Shown here: positions 44,497 to 53,721 of the stretch, piece after piece
Layout: each line of letters begins with the position of its first letter
How positions within the stretch are numbered: position 1 is the first letter of the stretch
Assembly: GCA_045540335.1 (NCBI GenBank)
Contig: JAZQHC010000045.1
Coordinates: 62,001 to 126,000 of the forward strand
Direction: 5' to 3'
Source of the DNA: RGIG7213 sp045540335
GTDB lineage: Bacteria > Bacillota > Clostridia > Oscillospirales > CAG-272
Length of the DNA stretch: 64,000 nt
Translations under genes and position numbers: made by a program
Notes under the pieces: model-generated
Told to the model about the DNA's origin: nothing
The model's input: only the letters and a program-made list of their open reading frames with translations
The model's database searches: none

Positions 44497-45612
44497 CTAT
44501 TTTACGACATTATTGATTGCAAATTTACATAAATTAAGTGCAGAATTTGGTTTTGCTATACGTACTGCATTTTCTTTCATGCACTTTATTTTTTCCGGAA
44601 AAGCAAAATATTGATATATAATGTCTTGCAAATCATATGCCGGTGTAACCTTCATAGCAATACCGTTATTGCAAAGAAAATCTGTATTTCTGTCTTCTAT
44701 TCCGGGAATGGGGTTGATTATTATTAAAGGTAAATTTTTGGCAAGTGCTTCCGAAGTGGTAAGACCGCCCGGTTTAGTAATAAATCCGTCTGCACACTCC
44801 ATCAACTCGTCGATATAATCAACGTAACCAAGCACTATGATGTTTTTCTTATATTGGATATTGCAAAGCGCTTTGTAGGATTTTTTATTGGAACCGCAAA
44901 CAACTATTATCTGAAAATCGTATTTAAAATTGTCAAGCATGGTTACGGTTTCTTCTATATCGCCGAATCCCATACTGCCGCCCATAACCAAAAGCGTCAA
45001 TTTTTCAAAATCAAGCCCGTATTTTTCACACAAAGCTTTTTTATCGTTTTTTTGGGCAAATTTTAATTTAATCGGTATGCCAAACGGTAAAAACTGTTCT
45101 TTTTTAAAGCCCTTTTTCAAACATTGAACGTACATCAATTCATTAGGACATATTACATAATCAAGACCGAGAGCACCTTCCCAAAATGGATGCATACAAA
45201 AATCTGTTACTACACCGTAGGTCTTACATTTTAAATCGAATTTTTCTTTGATTATATCTACCAAAACAGCGGCAAAAGAATGTGTTACAAATAAAGCATC
45301 GGGATTGTACTCTTCAATATAACCATATAATTTTTTTGCTGCAGAAACGTTTGACATTCTGACAATGGAAAAGTTCTCTTTATCGAATTTTCTTTCTTCA
45401 AGCCATTTATACACTTTTGCGTATGCGGTATCCATATGCTTTGTTGTGGTAAGATAGCCTTTATCAATTATTACTGCAAGCATATGGCTGATATATTCGT
45501 ACGTATCAAGTACAAGGCAATCGTGCCCAAGGCTTTCAAATCCTTCCTTTATAGCAGAAGCGGTCATATTATGCCCCTGCCCTGCCGTGATGGAAAGTAC
45601 CAAAAATTTCAT
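44497..45612 (-). CDS. MGDG-synthase-like glycolipid glycosyltransferase (UgtP family)
   Basis: The 371-residue GT28-type protein begins FLVLSITAGQGHNMTASAI, the MGDG synthase N-terminal motif (GxGH), and carries LVMGGSMGFGDIEE and a donor-sugar site FITKPGGLTTSEALAKNLPLI. The family adds glucose or galactose to diacylglycerol to make membrane glycolipids and lipoteichoic-acid anchors. It starts directly behind ricT's stop, 0 bases apart. The sugar specificity is not readable from sequence. Confidence 0.9.
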   Translation of the reverse strand: MKFLVLSITAGQGHNMTASAIKEGFESLGHDCLVLDTYEYISHMLAVIIDKGYLTTTKHMDTAYAKVYKWLEERKFDKENFSIVRMSNVSAAKKLYGYIEEYNPDALFVTHSFAAVLVDIIKEKFDLKCKTYGVVTDFCMHPFWEGALGLDYVICPNELMYVQCLKKGFKKEQFLPFGIPIKLKFAQKNDKKALCEKYGLDFEKLTLLVMGGSMGFGDIEETVTMLDNFKYDFQIIVVCGSNKKSYKALCNIQYKKNIIVLGYVDYIDELMECADGFITKPGGLTTSEALAKNLPLIIINPIPGIEDRNTDFLCNNGIAMKVTPAYDLQDIIYQYFAFPEKIKCMKENAVRIAKPNSALNLCKFAINNVVK

Positions 45613-46701
45613 TTAATTCTTTGCCTCTGATTCCTGCTTATCCTTCTTAACGTAACCCATGTTTGTAACTTCGTCTCTGTGATATTGCTTTGCCGGCGCA
45701 TCGGGTGCAGAAGAAAGCTTCACTTTAATGATTCCTGTTAACGGCGTTGATTCCACAACTATCCCGTTACCGTCTGCAGTTTGAACCATTGAATCTACTT
45801 TCGGGGTAAGACGTGCTTCTTCCTCGTACGTTTCGTGCTCGAACTTCAAGCAACACATCAATCTGCCGCAAGTGCCAGATATTTTAGCGGAATTAAGCGA
45901 CAGATTTTGTTCTTTCGCCATTTTCATTGATACCTGACCGCAATCGTTTAAGAATGATTTACAGCAAAAAACTCTTCCGCAAGTGCCCAGACCGCCCATC
46001 ATTTTTGCTTCGTCCCTGATTCCTATTTGTCGTAATTCAATGCGTGTTTTGAAAACAGCCGCAAGGTCTTTAACAAGCTCTCTGAAATCGACCCTTGAAT
46101 CGGAAGTGAAATAAAACAACAGCTTTGTATTGTCAAACGTGTATTCCGCTTCAACAAGCTTCATTGGAAGATTATGTTTTTCAACCAATTTTTGACACTC
46201 TTCGATGGCTTCCTTTTCTTTAATACCGTTTTCGATATTACGTCTTTCATCATCTTCTGTGGCAACCCTTACAACATTTTTCAAAGGAAGAATAACTTCC
46301 CTTTCAGAAACGGTTTTGTTTTCTATTGTTATTTCGCCGAATTCCTGCCCTCTGGCTGTTTCAACGATAACATGCTGCCCCAATGTAAATTGCGCGCCGT
46401 TTGGACTGAAATAATATATTTTTTCGGAATTATCGAATTTAACCCCTACGATTTCAAACGTTTTTTCTTCAGGCTCTTTCACCACGGTTACAAATTCACC
46501 GTTGAATGATACTTCGGAAACCGTAACATTATCCATAGGTAACATTTCATCCGGAATCACGATTTCCGGCTTGTCGTAGGGGGCAAGAACTTTATTTTCG
46601 TTTTGTATCGGTTTGGCTTGATTTTGTTTTGTGTTATATGGTTTATGATATCCCTTTTTGTGTACAAAATTCTTGTTTTTATTTGTTTTTGTTTCTGGCA
46701 T
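45613..46701 (-). CDS. ricT: RicT/YaaT family regulator (PSP1 domain)
   Basis: The 362-residue protein has a basic, Asn/Lys-rich N-terminal extension of about 80 residues and then the PSP1 domain of RicT: VGVKFDNSEKIYYFSP, RQIGIRDEAKMMGGLG, and the cysteine clusters TCGRVFCCKSF and TCGRLMCC that bind Fe-S. In Bacillus the Ric complex affects RNase Y and promotes sporulation and competence. It follows holB directly, as in Bacillus. The long N-terminal extension is unusual compared with Bacillus YaaT. Confidence 0.9.
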   Translation of the reverse strand: MPETKTNKNKNFVHKKGYHKPYNTKQNQAKPIQNENKVLAPYDKPEIVIPDEMLPMDNVTVSEVSFNGEFVTVVKEPEEKTFEIVGVKFDNSEKIYYFSPNGAQFTLGQHVIVETARGQEFGEITIENKTVSEREVILPLKNVVRVATEDDERRNIENGIKEKEAIEECQKLVEKHNLPMKLVEAEYTFDNTKLLFYFTSDSRVDFRELVKDLAAVFKTRIELRQIGIRDEAKMMGGLGTCGRVFCCKSFLNDCGQVSMKMAKEQNLSLNSAKISGTCGRLMCCLKFEHETYEEEARLTPKVDSMVQTADGNGIVVESTPLTGIIKVKLSSAPDAPAKQYHRDEVTNMGYVKKDKQESEAKN

Positions 46702-47715
46702 TTATTTTTCTCCGTTATATTTTGTTTTCCAGAGTTTTGCGGAAAACTCGGTTATCATCAATGAAAGCTTTGTATTAGTTCCCTCTGTGCAAACGGCTTC
46801 AAGCAAAACATTGCAAAAGGCAGAAATCGTAAATGAAGAGTACGTGTTTGAATACACGTCGAGAACGCTTTTATCAGTAAAATAAAGTAAATTTACACAA
46901 TCGTCGCCTTTGTAAGCCAAAATATCGCGCAAAGCGGATATCAGATATTTACATACGGTATAGTAATCTGCATATGACTTAATGTTGTTATATTGGTATT
47001 CGATAAGATCGAATTCGCTTGAAGCTTTATCAAGCAGAATGCGTACGGTATTATCCGCGATTTCGCGTATTTTCAACAAAGAATTTTCTTCGCTTAATAT
47101 ATCAACCGCCGCACCGATAGAACCATCTGCAAGAAATGCAGCTGTATCAAAGTCGCCGTCTTGAAATCTTTCTTTTAAATAATACTTTATTTCTTCTTTA
47201 GAAAATTCTTTCAATCTGAACACTTCGCATCGCGAACGTATCGTTGGCAGTAATTTCTTTTCATCCTCGCATAAAATGAAGAAATATACGCCGTTTGGCG
47301 GTTCTTCAAGTAATTTCAACAGCGCATTTTGAGTTTGCGGAAGTGTTTTGCTTCCATCCTCGATTACATACGCTTTAAAGGGAAGATCGTTTGGGGTGTA
47401 TGCAATGGTATCGTATATAGAACGAATGCTTTCTATAGATACGTAAACACGCCCCTCCGGCGGCTTTATCGTTAGAATATCCACGCAATCACCTGATAAT
47501 ATTTTTCGGCAAGAGGGACAAACCCCGCACGGAGCGTTTTCGTCTTGGCAAACAAGGGCACAAAGAATGTCTTTTAACAGTGTTTTCTTGCCTGAACCAG
47601 CCTTTCCGGAAATTACAACTGCGTGAAAAAGCGAACCGTCGGCTATTTTTTTTTCAAGGTAACGTTTTGTTTCTTCATTACCGTATATTTTTTCAAGTTT
47701 TACATTTTTCATCAA
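46702..47715 (-). CDS. holB: DNA polymerase III delta' subunit
   Basis: The 337-residue clamp-loader subunit has the AAA+ P-loop region SGKAGSGKKTLL near residue 36, zinc-binding cysteines in CGVCPSCRKILSGDC near 60, NALLKLLEEPPNG near 131 and TIRSRCEVFRL (SRC motif) near 155. It overlaps the end of the upstream decarboxylase-like gene by 23 bases. In Bacillus tmk, yaaQ and yaaR lie between these genes; they are absent here. Confidence 0.93.
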   Translation of the reverse strand: MMKNVKLEKIYGNEETKRYLEKKIADGSLFHAVVISGKAGSGKKTLLKDILCALVCQDENAPCGVCPSCRKILSGDCVDILTIKPPEGRVYVSIESIRSIYDTIAYTPNDLPFKAYVIEDGSKTLPQTQNALLKLLEEPPNGVYFFILCEDEKKLLPTIRSRCEVFRLKEFSKEEIKYYLKERFQDGDFDTAAFLADGSIGAAVDILSEENSLLKIREIADNTVRILLDKASSEFDLIEYQYNNIKSYADYYTVCKYLISALRDILAYKGDDCVNLLYFTDKSVLDVYSNTYSSFTISAFCNVLLEAVCTEGTNTKLSLMITEFSAKLWKTKYNGEK

Positions 47716-49036
47716 CTATATCAACATCAGTTATTCCGACTTTAAGCAAAGCGGAAATTATTTCTTTATCAATTATATCGCCGGGGGTTATTATCGGTAT
47801 TCCGGGCGGATAAACGTACTTTGTACAAGCTGATATTTTACCTTCACAAAGCACGGCTTTGGTATTTATTTTATGCGAAAAAACAGCTCGTCTTATCGAT
47901 ATGGCGCGTTTTGCAACGGGATACTGTGAAAAAGGCACCGTATCGTATAATTTTGCATTAGTTACGAATTCTTTTATACATTCTAAAAGTGCTGAAAAAT
48001 CGTTGTCTGAAACAAAAACCGAAGGTATTAAAACACATTTTTCTTTACTTGCAAATTCGGGCACGATATTTTTTGATTCCAAAAAGGCACACAACTCGGT
48101 CATATCGTATTGCTTACCCTTTATATCCGCTGACGCAAGTGTGATTCTGCAAGGGTCGTAAATATCATACGTTTCCCTTATGATACCGTATTTAGCTGCA
48201 TGTACTGCAAAATCGTTGATTGCTTTTATCAGTTTTTCTATGCGCTCTTTTCCAAAGGTGTTCATAAAATCAACGGCACCGTCTGCAGATGCGGCAATCA
48301 AATAAGAAGGCGATGTGGATACAAACAGTTTGATTGCTTCTAACATAAATTCTCTGCTCGCGACGCTGCTGTGTAAAATTGCACTTCCCGTTAACGACGG
48401 GGTAGTTTTATGAAGCGAGTCGATGGAAAAATCTGTACCAAGCAAAATCGGATGCAGGTTACCGCACCACGGTAAATGTGCACCGTGAGAGTTATCGACG
48501 ATCAAATATGATGAAAACTTATGGCATAGCTTTGAAAACTCACGTATATCCAACATTTGCCCGTAATAGTCGGGCGATGTAAGCACGATTGTCGAATTAG
48601 GTTCTTGCGAAAGGCGGCACTTAAGGTCGTCAATATCTTCAAAATAAACGGCATCTGCACCGCAAAGCGCCAAAGCGTTTATAACAGATACATGACATTT
48701 TCTGTGAAGAAAAAATTTTCTGCCTTTTAAAATCGTACAACAGTAAATTGCTGCTTGTACACAGGAAGTAGCCCCGTGTGCAGATAAAATAGAATTCGGT
48801 GAATTGTATGAGGATTCGATTTTTTTTAGCGTGCATTCGACAAAGCCGTCTTTCATCGGTGAATAAAGATTATCGGTTTTGCCGTTTTCTGTTATATCAT
48901 ATTTAAAGTATTGTTCCGTTAAGCTGTTATAACCAACGCCGCCGTGCCCGGGCATGTGGAAACGCACAGGTTCTTGCGCAGCGTATGAGGAAACCAGCGA
49001 TACGACCCCTTCATTTTTCAACTTTGCTATATCCAT
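47693..49036 (-). CDS. Orn/Lys/Arg decarboxylase-family PLP enzyme (SpeA/YaaO-like)
   Basis: The 447-residue fold-type I PLP protein shows FHMPGHGGVGYN at the N-terminus, LSAHGATSCVQAAIYCCTILKG, DNSHGAHLPW (PLP Asp/His) and SLHKTTPSLTGSAILHSS with the Schiff-base lysine. It is of the short Bacillus SpeA/YaaO group found next to holB. The substrate may be arginine, lysine or ornithine; sequence does not decide. Its promoter is at 49071-49099. Confidence 0.85.
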   Translation of the reverse strand: MDIAKLKNEGVVSLVSSYAAQEPVRFHMPGHGGVGYNSLTEQYFKYDITENGKTDNLYSPMKDGFVECTLKKIESSYNSPNSILSAHGATSCVQAAIYCCTILKGRKFFLHRKCHVSVINALALCGADAVYFEDIDDLKCRLSQEPNSTIVLTSPDYYGQMLDIREFSKLCHKFSSYLIVDNSHGAHLPWCGNLHPILLGTDFSIDSLHKTTPSLTGSAILHSSVASREFMLEAIKLFVSTSPSYLIAASADGAVDFMNTFGKERIEKLIKAINDFAVHAAKYGIIRETYDIYDPCRITLASADIKGKQYDMTELCAFLESKNIVPEFASKEKCVLIPSVFVSDNDFSALLECIKEFVTNAKLYDTVPFSQYPVAKRAISIRRAVFSHKINTKAVLCEGKISACTKYVYPPGIPIITPGDIIDKEIISALLKVGITDVDIVDEKCKT

Positions 49037-49070
49037 AAAGTTGCAGCTTTCTTTATATCAATCATTTTTT

Positions 49071-49099
49071 ATTATAACATACAAAGGTTAATAAATCAA
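49071..49099 (-). promoter_or_regulatory. Promoter of the decarboxylase-holB-ricT-glycosyltransferase run
   Basis: On the minus strand, TTGATT (49099-49094) and TATAAT (49076-49071) with a 17-base spacer lie between ispE and the decarboxylase-like gene. Confidence 0.75.
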
Positions 49100-49119
49100 T
49101 ACAATTAAACGATTTTTAA

Positions 49120-49977
49120 TTATCTTTCACATTTGTACGGGTGGCAAAGATATGATGAGAAGCCGTTTTCCTTTAAAGAACTGCAGGCAGCCTCTGCTTT
49201 GCTTTCAGAATCGTATAAAGCAAACACGGAAGGTCCGCTTCCACTCATTAAAATGCCGCAAGCATCGTATTTTGCCATTATTTTTTTAATTTCTTCACTA
49301 TGCGGCGAAACGGTTTGAAAAACGTTGTAAAGCTCTTCCCCTATTTTTCTCAGATCACCGCTTTGCAGAGCATCCAACGATCGTGAAATATTACGCACGG
49401 TTCTGTTTTGCTTCTTATCAAGCTCTTCAAAGGCCCATTTTGTATATACACGCTCTTGCCCTATCGCCACTACGATAAAGCAATCCGGCAATGGGATAAC
49501 AGGGGTAAGAATTTCCCCTATTCCCTCAGCTAAAGATGTGCGGTTTATTATACAATAAGGCACGTCTGCCCCGATCTTTTTTCCCATTTTACATAGTTGT
49601 TTTTCACTATACACATAATCGTGCAAACGGTTTAACCCATTTAAAACCGCCGCCGCATCGGCAGATCCGCCTGCCATGCCTGCACACATGGGAATATTTT
49701 TTTCAATTTCAATATGAACACCGCTGAATTTAACGTTTTCAGATTCGCTATAAAAGGCTTTTGCTGCTTTTATAGCAAGATTATCCTCGTGCTTGCCGAT
49801 AAAATCAGGGCATTTAACGGTAAATTCACCGCTTTCGTTTAACGCTATAACAACGTTATCGCATAAATCGACCGACTGCATGATGCTATTTAATAAGTGA
49901 TAGCCATCAGGCAATCTTTCAATAACTTCAAGAAATAAATTTATTTTTGCCGGTGCGGCAATAGAAACAGATTTCAT
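49120..49977 (-). CDS. ispE: 4-diphosphocytidyl-2-C-methyl-D-erythritol kinase
   Basis: The 285-residue GHMP kinase phosphorylates CDP-ME in the MEP pathway. Features are APAKINLFLEVIERLPDGYH at the N-terminus, the ATP loop PMCAGMAGGSADAAAVL near residue 95, and MSGSGPSVFALYD near 255. I choose ATG 49977 because GGTGGA lies 3 bases upstream and the protein then starts as in the family; the frame remains open 42 codons further but without support. It has its own consensus promoter. Confidence 0.96.
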   Translation of the reverse strand: MKSVSIAAPAKINLFLEVIERLPDGYHLLNSIMQSVDLCDNVVIALNESGEFTVKCPDFIGKHEDNLAIKAAKAFYSESENVKFSGVHIEIEKNIPMCAGMAGGSADAAAVLNGLNRLHDYVYSEKQLCKMGKKIGADVPYCIINRTSLAEGIGEILTPVIPLPDCFIVVAIGQERVYTKWAFEELDKKQNRTVRNISRSLDALQSGDLRKIGEELYNVFQTVSPHSEEIKKIMAKYDACGILMSGSGPSVFALYDSESKAEAACSSLKENGFSSYLCHPYKCER

Positions 49978-50022
49978 AATCCACCATTTAAAATACGTTA
50001 TATTTTGCAATACTACCTGATT

Positions 50023-50051
50023 ATTATAACACAATTTACTTTCCGTGTCAA
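50023..50051 (-). promoter_or_regulatory. Consensus promoter of ispE
   Basis: On the minus strand, TTGACA (50051-50046) and TATAAT (50028-50023) with a 17-base spacer. Confidence 0.9.
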
Positions 50052-50147
50052 TGTTGTGCCGTTTTAAACCCCGGATATAAAAATTTGATTTGAATAAATT
50101 CAAAAGGTCATTTTATTGTAAATTTTTTAAATATATATATACAAATA

Positions 50148-50176
50148 TTGTTTTTTGTGATATCATATATGATAAT
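50148..50176 (+). promoter_or_regulatory. Promoter of the rlmB-like operon
   Basis: TTGTTT (50148-50153) and GATAAT (50171-50176), spacer 17, 20 bases before ATG 50197. Confidence 0.55.
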
Positions 50177-50196
50177 GTTGAATATTGGAGTATAAC

Positions 50197-50949
50197 ATGG
50201 AATTCGATAATAAAGAAAACATAATTTACGGCAGAAACGCCGTGCGTGAGCTTTTAAAGAAAAATGCTGAAATTGATAAGATATTCGTTATTCGTTCTGA
50301 AAGGTCCGGTTCTTTGGGGTATCTTATAGCTCTTGCAGAGGAAAAACATATTCCCGTTTTAGAAGCCGATAAATCCAAGCTTGATAAAATGTCTGATGGC
50401 GGCGTACATCAAGGCATATGTGCTATTACATCATCTATTCAGTACGTAGATGTGGAGGATATATTAAATATCGCAGAACAACGCGGGCAATCCCCTTTTA
50501 TCGTTGTAGCAGACGGAATAGAAGACCCGCACAATCTTGGTGCTATAATAAGAACGTGCGAGTGCGCCGGTGTACACGGCTTGATAATTCCCAAAAGAAG
50601 ATGCGCCACGGTAAACGGTACGGCGGTAAAAGCTTCTGCCGGGGCTGCTTCATATTTACCCATAGCCAAAGTAACCAACCTTGCAAGCACCGTTGACGAG
50701 CTTAAAAAACGCGGTGTTTGGGTTTATGCAGCTGATTTTGGTGGCAGCAACTATTTCGAGTGTGATTTTTCCGGCGGTGTTTGCGTAATACTCGGTGCGG
50801 AGGGCAAGGGTGTATCTTCCCTTTTGAAATCCAAGTGCGATTTTACTGTTTCCATTCCCATGATGGGAAATGTAAATTCACTTAACGTTTCTTGTGCCGC
50901 AGCAGTTATACTTAACGAAATAACCAAACAAAAATACATAATAAAATAA
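50197..50949 (+). CDS. rlmB: SpoU/TrmH-family 23S rRNA 2'-O-methyltransferase (RlmB-like)
   Basis: The 250-residue protein has an N-terminal substrate-binding domain (IIYGRNAVRELLKKN) and a trefoil-knot SPOUT domain with VADGIEDPHNLGAIIRTCECAGVHGLI near residue 105, GAEGKGVSSLL near 205 and IPMMGNVNSLNVSCAAAVIL near 222. These are the three SpoU motifs. ATG 50197 is chosen for GGAG 6 bases upstream. It is co-oriented with the P-type-ATPase-like gene 29 bases on. Modification site inferred from RlmB homology only. Confidence 0.92.
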   Translation: MEFDNKENIIYGRNAVRELLKKNAEIDKIFVIRSERSGSLGYLIALAEEKHIPVLEADKSKLDKMSDGGVHQGICAITSSIQYVDVEDILNIAEQRGQSPFIVVADGIEDPHNLGAIIRTCECAGVHGLIIPKRRCATVNGTAVKASAGAASYLPIAKVTNLASTVDELKKRGVWVYAADFGGSNYFECDFSGGVCVILGAEGKGVSSLLKSKCDFTVSIPMMGNVNSLNVSCAAAVILNEITKQKYIIK

Positions 50950-50978
50950 TCAAAAAGATAACAGAAAGCGAGGGTAAG

Positions 50979-53672
50979 ATGGATAATAAAGAAGATAAAA
51001 AAGACCTTTCTGCCGATGAATTGATTCGACAGCTTAATATTTCACTTGGCCTTTCCCCGGAAGGTCTTCCTATTGAGGAAAAAGCTTCAAATGCTTCAGA
51101 AGATGATGATCCTGTTCTACAAGAAGATTCTTCAATTATCCCGATAGCAGATACGGAAAACGAAGATATCAATATTGAATCTATTCAAGCGGAAGAGTTG
51201 CAGTCGGATGATACCACTTCGTTTGTTGCGGAAAACGAAAACGAAGAAAATATCAGCGATGATGCTTCGGAAAAAACGCAAGATAATACCGAAAAAAAAC
51301 AATCGGATACATTAAGCTCGCTTTTAGGCTTTTCGGATACGTTGGATAGAATGGATGATAGCGTTTTTCAGCCCGCACCTATCAAAAAAGCTGCATCGTC
51401 AAGAGGGGTAAACAGCATAAATCTTGCCGAAAAAGAACCCGAAGAGGAACGTAAGGTAATATTTGATGATTCTGAATTTGAGGAAGAAGAGGAAGATTTT
51501 CAGCCTACCTCTGCATTCAAAGCACTTGACTCAAGCGCAAAAGCTATTTTAGAAGATGATGCACCTGATTCTGATATATCCGATACCGAAAGCGCGCAAT
51601 CACAAGCAAAGGAAAGCCGGGAATCGACAGAAACTGAAGAAATACAGGATGAAGATGCAACCATAATAAGAACTTCGCCTGCAAGTGAAAATTCCGATGA
51701 TAATACCGAGGAAGATCCTTCAAAATCTAAAATAGACCTCGAATCTCAATTTGCTTTTGACCAGATATATTCCGAAACGGAAAAATCAAGCGACGGATAT
51801 GACGATACCGAGCATGATATAATGAACGCCGTTAACTTCAAAGAAGTTTTAGACGAGCTTTACGACGATGACAAAGAACCCGTTGTTAAAAAAGTCAAAG
51901 AAAAAAGCAAACGCAAAAAAGAACCCCAAAACGCTAACGAGCCTAAAAGAAGCAAAACACACGACGAATACGTTAATGCCGCACAAAACAAACCTTTTCT
52001 TGAAAAATATAAGAAAAGATATCTGTCTTCACGCTTGAGAATATGCGGAACGGTAGTATTTTCTTTACTTCTTTTGTGCCTTGAAAGTATAATTTATTTT
52101 AAAGCAGATGTTCCCCACTTTTTAGATCCTGTTGCTAACCCGCGCGTTTTATTGCTTGTTTGCTTCCAATTATTTTTGATCTGCAGTGCTTTCGCAGTAA
52201 GATCGCTGATAAGCGGATTAAAGGGGCTTGTAACTGGCAGATTTACGTCAGATGTTATGACGTTTGTCTTTGTGGCGGTAACGTTTATATTCGGTGTGTT
52301 TGCTTGCATAACGGCACCGCAAGAACCGCTTTTGATGTTTTCACCGTGTACGGTTTGTATTTTTGCTTCTTTGATAAGTGAATACAGAGATCTTAAAAGA
52401 GAGATTTCTGCTTTTAAGATCGTTTCCAGCAACCGAATGAAATATACTATAGAGAAATATACACCTTCCGAAAAAAGCATTGAAAAGAACGAGTTTTACA
52501 ATTATCTTCCCGAGAATCCCGAGCTGTTGAAAATAAATAAAACCAACTTTATTGAAAATTTCGTTTCTAATTTTAGTAAAACTTCCAATCAACGCAGTGT
52601 GTTTGGAATAATAACGTTAGCTTGCCTTGTTGTTTTTGCAGTTGTATTCGCGGTTATGTTTTCGTTGAAAAATTCCGTTTACGTTTCGCTTACAAGTGCC
52701 TTTACCGTTCTTTGTGCGGTGCTTCCTGCGTCACTTTATACTGCATTTTCATTACCGCTTTACAAAACATCTACAGAAGCCTTCAGCGAAGACAGTACGT
52801 TTATAGGTGAAAAGGTAGCAGACGATTTTTCGAGCGTTTCGGTAGTTTCATTTGATGATAAAGAGGTCTTCCCCTCGTACGGAATAAAGGTACAAGGTTA
52901 CAGAACGTATCTTGATTCAAGAGATGACCACGTGGTTTTCGTTGTTTCAAGCATATTTTCTAAGCTTGGCGGCCCTTTAAAAGAGGTTTTCGCTGCCGCC
53001 GCAAATGAAATAGGTAAAACTGATAACGTAAAAATATACTCGATATACGAAGACGGTATAGAAGCCGACGTAGATGAAGAGCACGTTTTGATCGGCAGTG
53101 CCGCTTTCATGGAAGAAAAGCATTATATTCCGCTTTATACAGCTGATGACGAGGCGGCTGAAAGCAATAATTCCAAACGTATTATGTACGTTGCGTTTGG
53201 CGGCACGATAGTGGCAAAGTTTTATATTAAGTATGCCGCAGACCCCGATTTTTCACATATACTTCGTCAGCTTACAGATGCGGGTATGTGTATAGCGGTT
53301 AAAACGTTTGACCCTAATATAGATACGGCACTTCTTGCAAGTGAGATAAATATAAAAAAATACCCCGTAAGGGTGGTTAAGTGTGAAAATAATAACGAGA
53401 TGTCTTCAAGTTCTGAATCTGTAGAATCTACTATTATTTCAAGAGGGTCTGCAAAATCATTACTTAAAACATTAACGAATTGCAGAAAGTTATCCTCTGT
53501 TATTAAAACTGGAACGCTTATATCCTCGATATCCATCATTATTGCAATAATGATAATGGTATTTGCTTATGTTTCCGGAATACCGAATATTATTTCTTCG
53601 CTTGCAATAGTGGTATATCAGTTGGTTTGGATGGTAATAACACATATTATTACAGGTGCGTATATCAAATAA
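50979..53672 (+). CDS. Degenerate P-type ATPase-like membrane protein with acidic N-terminal extension
   Basis: The 897-residue protein has an acidic, low-complexity N-terminus (about 1-345) that is probably disordered. The rest follows P1B-ATPase layout: TM pairs from about 351, GRFTSDVMTFVFVAV (compare the mD-L-V segment), a shortened 75-residue cytosolic loop in place of the actuator domain, AVLPASLYTAFSLPL in the position of the CPC helix, then SVVSFDDKEVFP where FDKTGTLT should be. HVLIGSAAFMEE, FGGTIVAKFYIK and two C-terminal TMs (about 845-895) complete it. The TGE, DKTG and GDGxND motifs are missing, so it should not pump by the usual cycle. Follows rlmB in an operon. Confidence 0.65.
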   Translation: MDNKEDKKDLSADELIRQLNISLGLSPEGLPIEEKASNASEDDDPVLQEDSSIIPIADTENEDINIESIQAEELQSDDTTSFVAENENEENISDDASEKTQDNTEKKQSDTLSSLLGFSDTLDRMDDSVFQPAPIKKAASSRGVNSINLAEKEPEEERKVIFDDSEFEEEEEDFQPTSAFKALDSSAKAILEDDAPDSDISDTESAQSQAKESRESTETEEIQDEDATIIRTSPASENSDDNTEEDPSKSKIDLESQFAFDQIYSETEKSSDGYDDTEHDIMNAVNFKEVLDELYDDDKEPVVKKVKEKSKRKKEPQNANEPKRSKTHDEYVNAAQNKPFLEKYKKRYLSSRLRICGTVVFSLLLLCLESIIYFKADVPHFLDPVANPRVLLLVCFQLFLICSAFAVRSLISGLKGLVTGRFTSDVMTFVFVAVTFIFGVFACITAPQEPLLMFSPCTVCIFASLISEYRDLKREISAFKIVSSNRMKYTIEKYTPSEKSIEKNEFYNYLPENPELLKINKTNFIENFVSNFSKTSNQRSVFGIITLACLVVFAVVFAVMFSLKNSVYVSLTSAFTVLCAVLPASLYTAFSLPLYKTSTEAFSEDSTFIGEKVADDFSSVSVVSFDDKEVFPSYGIKVQGYRTYLDSRDDHVVFVVSSIFSKLGGPLKEVFAAAANEIGKTDNVKIYSIYEDGIEADVDEEHVLIGSAAFMEEKHYIPLYTADDEAAESNNSKRIMYVAFGGTIVAKFYIKYAADPDFSHILRQLTDAGMCIAVKTFDPNIDTALLASEINIKKYPVRVVKCENNNEMSSSSESVESTIISRGSAKSLLKTLTNCRKLSSVIKTGTLISSISIIIAIMIMVFAYVSGIPNIISSLAIVVYQLVWMVITHIITGAYIK

Positions 53673-53680
53673 AAGAATAC

Positions 53681-53713
53681 AAAAAACACCGCCAAAGTTG
53701 GCGGTGTTTTTTT
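53681..53713. terminator. Bidirectional terminator between convergent genes
   Basis: AACACCGCC (53685-53693) pairs with GGCGGTGTT (53700-53708) around a 6-base loop, with A-runs and T-runs on both sides. It serves both the P-type-ATPase-like gene and the minus-strand gene at 53722. Confidence 0.93.
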
Positions 53714-53721
53714 GCGATATT

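Noticed and set aside
49978..50103. 42-codon N-terminal extension of ispE
   Set aside because: It would run through the consensus promoter, and the family N-terminus begins at ATG 49977.
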